NCBI RefSeq assembly: GCF_014873705.1
Contig: NZ_JADBDS010000004.1
Location: forward strand, 666,454-730,453
Length of the DNA stretch: 64,000 bases
Source of the DNA: Mycobacterium sp. OAS707
GTDB lineage: Bacteria > Actinomycetota > Actinomycetes > Mycobacteriales > Mycobacteriaceae
Reading direction: 5' to 3'
This document shows, one piece after another, positions 31,743 through 40,700 of the stretch. A model generated the notes under the pieces. That model was not told where the DNA came from. It saw only the letters and a program-made list of their open reading frames with translations, and did not search any database. Numbering within the stretch: the stretch's first letter is position 1; the number at the start of each line of letters is the position of its first letter. Made by a program: the position numbers and the translations under genes.

Positions 31743-34700
31743 ATGGGATTTCCCGAACACTCGTTCGAGCCGGCCCTACGTTTCGCAATTGTCGGTTATG
31801 CGGCGCGTTTCCCGGGTGCCAAGGATGCGGATGAGTTTTGGGACGTGCTGCGCGAGGGTCGGGACGCGATATCGGAGGTGCCCGAGGACCGCTGGGACGT
31901 CGACGAATTCTTCGACCCGGAACCCGGTGCGGCCGGCAAGCTCGTAACCCGCCGCGCGGGCTTCGTCGACGATGTGACGGGCTTTGACGCGCCGTTCTTC
32001 GGTATGTCGACGCGCGAGGTCAGGTTGATGGACCCCCAGCACCGGCTTTTGCTCGAGACCGCGTGGCGCGCCGTGGAGCACTCAGGTATCGCGCCGACGG
32101 CCCTCACGAACACCAACACCGGTGTGTTCGTCGGGTTGGCGACTCACGACTACTTCGCAATGGCCTCCGACGAGATGGCGTACTCCGACATCGAGGCCCA
32201 TTTGGCCATCGGGACATCGAACGCCGCAGCAGCGGGTCGGATCAGCTTTCGGTTGGGGCTGCAGGGACCCGCGATCGCCGTCGACACGGCGTGCAGTTCG
32301 TCGCTGGTGGCAATCCATCAGGCGTGCCAGGCGTTGCGCTTCGGCGAATGCGACCTCGCGCTGGCCGGCGGTGCGAACGTACTGCTGACCCCGGCCACCA
32401 TGATCACGTTCTCCAGCGCACACATGCTCGCGCCCGACGGCCGGTGCAAGACGTTCGACGCGGCCGCAGACGGCTATGTACGCGGCGAGGGTTGCGGCGT
32501 CATCGTCGTCAAACGCCTCGAGGACGCGATCCGCGACGGTGACCGGATCAGGGCCGTGATCCGCGGCAGCGCGGTCAACCAGGACGGTGCATCGGGTGGC
32601 TTGACGGTGCCGAATGGCGTTGCCCAGCAACGGGTTATCGCCGATGCACTGAAACATGCGGGGCTGCAGCCCAGCGACGTCGGCTACCTGGAAGCGCACG
32701 GCACCGGAACATCGCTGGGCGACCCGATCGAGGTGCAGGCCGCAGGTGCAGTGCTCGGCGCCGGACGCGAAGCAGGCCAGCCGCTGTTGATCGGCTCGGC
32801 GAAGACGAATATCGGTCACCTGGAAGCGGCCGCGGGGATCGCGGGCGTCATCAAGGTGATCCTGTCGCTCGAGCACGAGACTCTGCCGAAGCACCTCAAC
32901 TTCGAGAACCCGTCGCCGCACATTCCCTGGGACCGACTTCCGGTCGAGGTGGTGAAGCAGACCATCCCCTGGGAGCGCCGTGATCGTCCCCGTGTCGCGG
33001 GGGTGAGCTCCTTCGGGTTCGCCGGGACAAACGCTCACGTCATCATCGAGGAAGCTCCCGCTGTGGCACCGACTCCGGTCGAGCAGGCCGGCGACGGACG
33101 GTTCAGCATTCTTCCCCTCTCGGCTAAGACCCCCACCGCACTGGCAGCAGTGGCCGACCAATACCGCGACTGGTTGAGCGCGCACCCGGAGGCCCCTCTG
33201 GCGGACGTGTGTTTCACCGCGGGGGCCGGTCGCGCGCACCTGGAGCACCGTGCCGCGTTGGTGGTCAATTCGCGGGAATCCGCCATCGAGCTACTCGGCG
33301 CGCTCGCCGACGATCGCCCGGCACCAGGTCTGGTTCGCGGAGAATCCCACGACGCACCGAAGACGGCATGGCTGTTCACCGGTCAGGGCAGTCAGTACCC
33401 CGGCATGGCCCGGGAGCTGTTCGACACCGAGCCCGTGTTCGCCGAAACGTTGAATCGTTGCGCGGCGGCGATCGCTGATGTGCTCGAAAAGCCGTTGCTG
33501 GACGTGATTTTCGACGTAGACGGCCCTGACAGCGCAGAGACGCTGCGGCAGACCGCCTACGCACAGCCGGCCTTGTTCGCGGTGGAGATGGGTTTGGCCC
33601 GCCTGTGGCAGTCGTGGGGTTTCGAGCCAGACGTGGTGCTGGGTCATAGCGTCGGTCAGTATTCGGCAGCCTGCGTCGCGGGGATGTTGACTCTCGAGGA
33701 CGGCGCGCTGCTGATGGCCGAACGTGGTCGCCTCTTCGGCAGTTTGCCCGCGGGTGGCCGGATGGTCGCGGTGTTCACCGCTGCGGAGCGTGCCGAGAAA
33801 CTGACCGACGACTTCCCGAGTCTGTCGGTCGCCGCCTATAACGGCGCCAACACCGTATTGTCCGGGCCTGCACAGGATCTCGAGACGGCGGTGGCTGCAC
33901 TGTCCGCCGAGGGTATTCGATGTGACTGGCTGGAGACCAGCCACGCGTTCCACTCGGCACTTCTGGACCCCATCCTCGATGAATTCGAGTCGTACGCCGA
34001 TCGATTCAGTTTCCGTACGCCCCAACGAATCCTGATCGACAACCGGACCGGCGCCGCGCTCGGCTGGAGCGTGAAACTCGATGGCGCCTACTGGCGCCGT
34101 CATGCCCGCCAACCGGTGGAATTCGCCAAGAGCGTGCGCACGCTTGCCGAGCTGAATTGCAAGCTGCTGGTCGAGATCGGTCCGCGACCGGTACTCACCG
34201 CCACCGCCCTTGGGGCATGGCCTGATACGACGACCGCACCGCGGGTGATCACGTCTCTGCGCCCCACCACCGCCGACCAACGGCAGATCCTCGAGGCCGT
34301 TGCCGACGCGTATGTCCTTGGCCACCTGCCCGATTTCGCTACCTTGCGGCAGGCACACGCGCGCAAGATCGACCTGCCGACCTACCCGTTCGAGCACCGC
34401 GAGTACTGGTTTCGCGACAATCTGCAGCGCGCCGAGCAAGAACCGCCCCTTCCCGCGAGTAGCGACGCCCTTCGCCTGCTCGAGGACGGCCGGATCGAAG
34501 AACTCGCCACGCTGCTCGACGGTGCAAGCGGTGACTCTCAGACGTTGAATGTGCTGAGCAAGCTTGCCGCGCAACACAATCAACAACGGACGACCCAATC
34601 GATCGCGGACGACCGCTACGAGTTCCGCTGGGACAAGTCGCCTACGCCGATAGCCGGCGCGCAAGCCGACGAGAAATGCACATGGATCCTCATCGGTGAG

Positions 34701-37700
34701 AAGAGCGATGCAGTCCGACCTCTCGTTGATGTGCTCACAGCCCGCGGACACACGCACCGGATCCTCGCACTGCCGGCGTCAGACCCGGACGAGGAGAAGC
34801 TTGCAGACGCGTTGCGCGCTGCGGCAGTGGACGATTCGACACTGACTATCGTGCATATCGCGGCGCTCGACGTCGTGACCGCGCCGTCGATGCGGTCCTT
34901 GCTGCGCATGCAACACCGGATCTTGGGCGGAACTCGGCGACTCCTGCGCGCCGCCACCGCCGCCGAGTTGGCGGTCCCCATCTGGATGGTGACACGTGGT
35001 GCACAGCGGGCCACCGACGCGGACACTGTGGCACCGGATCAGAGTTGCCTATGGGGCTTCGGACGCGCCGCGTCGCTGGAGCTTCCGCATGTCTGGGGTG
35101 GGCTGGCCGATTTGTCGGCAGACAGGGAAAACGAAGCCGACGAATGGTCCGGGTTGGTGAACCGGATCACGACGCCGCGCGACTCGACGATCCGAGAAGA
35201 CCAGATCGCGCTGCGCGGTCAGTCGATCTACGTGCCCCGGCTGGTTCGGCGCGCGGGAACGCCGAGCGATACACCGATGGAATTGCGCTCGGACGCCAGC
35301 TATCTCGTGACCGGCGGCCTCGGAGCAATAGGACTGGAGATTGCCGGATACCTGGCTGCGCACGGCGCGCGGCATCTGGTGCTGACCGGCCGAAGCGAAC
35401 CCAGCGACGCCGCACAACAACGCATCGACGCACTCTGCGAACAGCACGGTTGTGAATTCCGTGTCGTCACTGCGGATGTGGCCGACGCGCACGCCGTTGC
35501 ACGCCTGTTGACCACCGTAGGAGCCGAGCTACCGCCGTTGGCCGGCATCGTCCACGCTGCAGGCGAGATCGGCACCACTGCGCTGAGCAATCAGGACGAC
35601 GCCGAACTCGACCGCGTTTTCGCCGGAAAGGTCTGGGGTGCTTGGCATTTGAGCGAAGCAGCCGCCGACCTGAACTTGGACTTCTTCCTCAGCACGTCGT
35701 CGATCGCCTCGGTGTGGGGCGGATTCGGCCAGACCGCCTACGGCGCGGCAAACGCATTCCTCGACGGACTCGCTTGGCGCCTGCGCGAGCAGGGCATCCC
35801 TGGCGTCAGCATCAACTTCGGTCCATGGTCGGCGGGAATGGCCGATGCGGAGTCTCGTGCACGACTGGATCAGCGTGGGGTCCGGACGTTGTCGCCTGCT
35901 GATGCACTGGCGGGCCTGGCCGACGTCGTGGCGGCGGCCAAGGCATCGGGGCCCGCGCAGGGAGTTGTCGCCCGGATCGACTGGACCCGCTTCCTGCCCC
36001 TCTATCAGCAGGCAGGCAGGCGGGCACTGCTGACAGAGTTGGAGCGCGAGGTGCCCGCCCAATTCACCGGGGCCGCGCCGTCCGTGACGCCCTCGGGCAA
36101 AACCGAGTTCGTCGAGCGACTCACCAATGCGCCAGTGCAGCAACGCAAGAAACTCCTCACGGATTTCCTGCGCGACGCGGTGGCAGAGGTGACGCGTGTC
36201 GATGCTTCGGAGATCCGGGAGGACGCCGGGTTCTTCGACCTCGGCATGGATTCGTTGATGGCGGTCGAATTGCGGCGCCGCCTCGAACAAGGAGTGGGCA
36301 AGGAGATACCGGTCACCCTGGTGATGGATCACCCTCGGCTGTCCGATGCGTCCGCCTACCTGCTCCACGATGTGCTCGGCCTCGGCGAGCAGGTGTCCGT
36401 TCCTGCGCGGGCCTCAGTGGCGACGACACGCACAGACGAACCCATCGCCATCGTCGCGGTGTCGTGCCGTTTCCCCGGCGCGCCCAATCCGGAAGCTTTC
36501 TGGGACTTGCTGTCCGGCGGTGTCGATGCGATTCGGGAAGTTCCAGAGGATCGCTTCGACATCGACGAGTTCTACGATGCGGACCCCGAGGCCGCCGGCA
36601 AGACCTACACGCGCTTCGGCGGATTCCTCGACGGAGTCGACGGATTCGATCCCGAGTTTTTCGGCATCTCCCCTCGCGAGGCTGTCTGGATCGAGCCGCA
36701 GCAGCGGCTGATGCTCGAAACGGCGTGGGAGGGTCTCGAACGAGCAGGCTACGCGCCATCGACATTGCGCGGCAGCCACACCGGCATCTTCGTCGGGGTA
36801 GGCGCCAACGAGTACGCGCATCTGCTGTCCGCCGAGTCGCTCGACAAGATCGCGCCCCACTTCATCACCGGCAATGCCCTCAACGCCATCTCCGGTCGGG
36901 TCGCCTTCGCCCTCGGACTCGAAGGACCCGCGGTAGCGGTCGACACCGCATGCAGTTCGGCTTTGGTGGCGGTTCATCAAGCCTGCCAGGCATTGCACTC
37001 CGGTGACTGCGACATGGCGCTGGCAGGCGGAGTGAACGTCTTGCTGAGCCCGGTGACCTCCGTCGCCGCCTCACGCGCGAGGATGCTGTCCCCCGTCGGG
37101 CGGTGTAAGACCTTCGACGCCACCGCCGACGGCTACGTGCGCGGTGAAGGCTGCGGAATTCTCGTGCTCAAGAGGCTCAGCGACGCGCAGCGCGACGGCG
37201 ATCGGATCTGCGCTGTCATCTCCAGCAGCGCAGTCAACCAGGACGGCGCTTCCAGCGGCCTGACCGTGCCCAATGGCGGCGCACAGCAACGCCTCATCGG
37301 GACGGCGCTGGAGCGCGCCGGTCTGACAGGTGGCGACGTCGACTACCTCGAGGCGCACGGGACGGGTACGCCGCTAGGCGATCCGATCGAGGTGCAGGCC
37401 GCCGCGGTCGCCTACGGCGCCTCCCGTGCCGCCGACCGGCCGCTGCTGATGGGCTCGGTGAAGACCAACATCGGGCACACCGAATCAGCTTCGGGCGCAG
37501 CGGGTCTGATCAAGGTCGTGTTATCACTGCAGCACGATCTGCTGCCGCAGAGCCTGCATTTCGACACCCCGTCGCCACACATCCCCTGGGACTCGCTACC
37601 GGTGCGGGTCGTCAACGAGGCGACGCCGTGGCCTGCGGGCGGTAGGCCGCGCCGCGCGGGCGTGAGTTCTTTCGGGTTCACCGGCACCAACGCACATGTG

Positions 37701-40700
37701 CTGATCGAGGAGGCCCCGCCGCAATCGACGGTCACCGATGAACCGGAGACGCAAGAGCATGCGGTCAATGTGCTTGCGCTGTCCGCGCGGTCACCGGAAG
37801 CCTTGGTGGAGTTGGCGCAGCGTTATGAGGAATGGTTGACCGCCCACGCGGATGCCGACCTTGCGGACGTGTGCCTGACCGCTGGAATGGGCCGTTCGCA
37901 TTTCGAACATCGCGCCGCTCTGGTCGTGGATTCGATCGAGGAGGCCCGGGCTGGCCTGGCCGACCTGGCCGAGAATCGCCTGCGACCCGGTGTCGTCCGC
38001 GGTGAGCACACGAACCCCCCGACTACGGCGTGGTTGTTCACCGGGCAGGGCAGCCAGTATCCGGGGATGGCGCGTGAATTGTTCGCCGCCGAGCCCGTTT
38101 TCGCCGAGACGGTGACCCGCTGCGCGGAGGCGGTCGAGGACATCCTGCCCGTTCCGTTGCTCGACGTCATGTTCGCAACCGATAGAGAGACCCGCGGAGA
38201 AACTGGAAAGTCTCTGCGGCACACGTCGTTTGCACAACCGGCACTATTCGCCGTCGAGATGGGCTTGGCTCGGCTCTGGCAGTCGCGAGGTATCGAGCCC
38301 GACGTGGTACTGGGACACAGCGTGGGCCAATACGCGGCCGCATGTGTGGCTGGAGTGTTCAGTCTCGAAGACGGCGCGCGATTGATCGCCGAGCGCGGTC
38401 GACTGTTCGGCAGCCTGCCCGAAGGTGGGCGGATGGTGGCGGTGTTCAGCGACGCCAAGCAGGTCGAGGAGATCGCCGCCGAGTTCCCGCGGGTGTCGGT
38501 CGGCGCCTACAACGGACCCAACACCGTGCTGTCGGGACCTGGCGAGGATCTGGAGAAGGTCGTCACCCGGTTCGAGGAGGAGGCGATTCGCTGCACGTGG
38601 CTGGAGACCAGCCACGCCTTCCACTCAGAACTGCTGGATCCGGTACTCGACGAATTCGAGTCGTACGCAGCACAGTTCGAATTCGCCGTCCCGACGCTAC
38701 CGTTGGTCTGTAACCGCACCGGCGCCGTGCTCACCACACAAACGCCGATCGACGCGCAGTACTGGCGGCGGCACTCGCGCCAGCCCGTACAGTTCGCCGA
38801 AAGCGTGCGGACCGTGGCGGCGCTGGGTTGCTCGGTGTTGATGGAGATCGGTCCGCAGCCGGTGTTGACCGGAGCCGCGGTGCAGAGCTGGCCGGAGCAC
38901 CTGGCTCCCCCGCGGGCGATCGTCTCGATGCGCAAGGGCGTCAGCGACCGACGGCAGATCGCCGACGCGCTGGCCGCGGCCTACGTCGGCGGCCTACGGC
39001 CCGATTTCGCTGCGCTGCAACATCAACCAGGTCGCAGAATCGAACTGCCCACATATCCATTCCAGCGGCGCCGGTTCTGGCCCAAGTCGACCGGCATCGC
39101 CATTGAAGGAGGGGTCGGGCCGTCCTCCGGAATCTTGGGCAATGGCAAGGATCTCGCTTCCGGCGACTGCGTCTACACGAGCAGGTTGTCCGTCAAGTCG
39201 CAGCCTTGGCTTTCCGACCACGTCATATACGGCACCGTCATCGTGCCAGGAGCGACGTACGCCGCGATGGCGTTGGCCGCCGTCGGTACCCCGGCTCATG
39301 CGAAGGATGTCCTCTTCTACGAGCCGATCATCTTGCCCGAGAAGAGTTCCCGCGAGGTGCAGTTGACCCTGCACCCGCTGCAGAACGGCAATGAGTGGAC
39401 GTTCCAGGTGCACAGTCGCCCCTACGGTGAACGCGGCGCCGAGTGGTCGTTGAACGCCGAAGGCACCGTGGTCAGCGGTATCGCCCCCGGCACTGACGAG
39501 ACCACACCCGAGAAGGAGCCGGTCGACGAAGCCGTAGACCGTCTGGAACGTATGCGTCCGCAGGAGCTGTTCGACACGTTCGCCGATATGGAACTGGCGT
39601 GGGGGCCGACGTGGTCCGGTTCGCTGAAGTCGCTGTGGCTCGGCGAGGGCGAGGCGATCGGCGACATCCTCGTCGGTGACGAACTGGCCGAACAGCTCGG
39701 AACCGAGCCGATGCACCCGGTGCTGATGGACCTGTGCACCGGTGTCGCCTTCCCGGCGTTCCCGGCGCTGCTCGCTGCCGAACAGGGCGTTAGCGATCTG
39801 TTTCTACCGTTGCGGTATGGGGAGGTGACGCTGCGGGAGAAGATGCCGCGGCGGTTCTACTGCCGCGCGCGGTGGCACGAGAACGCCCTCGACAACGAAA
39901 CCCAGGTCTTCGACATCGATTACCTCGACCGAGATGGCCGTCATCTGGGCGGGATTCGCGAGTTCACCGTGAAACGCGCGCCGCGCGAGGCGTTGTTGCG
40001 CGGCCTCGGCGGCGACGCCACCCGGCTGCTCTACACCCTTGGCTGGCACGAGGTTCCACTGTCGGCTGACCAGAACGCGGCGGTGAGCGGCACCTGGCTG
40101 ATCGCCGGATTCGGCGAGTTGGCCGCCAAGATGCCTGGCTGCATTCCGTTCGATCGGAACACCGCCTCGGAGCCGTTGGGACAGGTCCTGTCGCAGGCGC
40201 ACGAGAGGGGCGCAGGGTTCTCCGGCGTCGTCTGGCGTGCCAGCGCACCGAACACGGACGAGTCGACCGCCGAGGCCGCGGCACGGCTCGAAGCGGAGAT
40301 CGCCAACCTGCTCAGCGCCGTACACACCGTGCAGGGTGGCCTGCGACTGCCCGGCGGGCTGTGGATCGTCACGGAGCGGGCCGTGGCCACCGAATCCGGT
40401 GAGCCGGTCGACGCGGTGCAGGCGGCGCTCTGGGGATTCGGGCGCACCACGATCAACGAGGAGCCTGCGCTGCGCGCCAAACTCGTCGACTGCGACGGCT
40501 CACCCGAGGCAGTTGCGCTGCTGTCCACTCTGCTGGGCCACCCGGTCGACGAACCGGAAATGGCTCTGCGGCAAGGGAAGTTGTTGGCCTCCCGATTATT
40601 GCCGTGGGCGCGCAGCGGCAACCTCACCGTGCCGCGCGGCGGCGACTACGCCCTCGCGCCAACGGAACGCGGTGCGATCGACAACCTGCGGCTGACCGAA

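Noticed and set aside
31517..31744. Extended N terminus of PapA3
   Set aside because: The product would be Arg/Cys-rich, unlike the family, with no ribosome site, and would fill the divergent promoter region.
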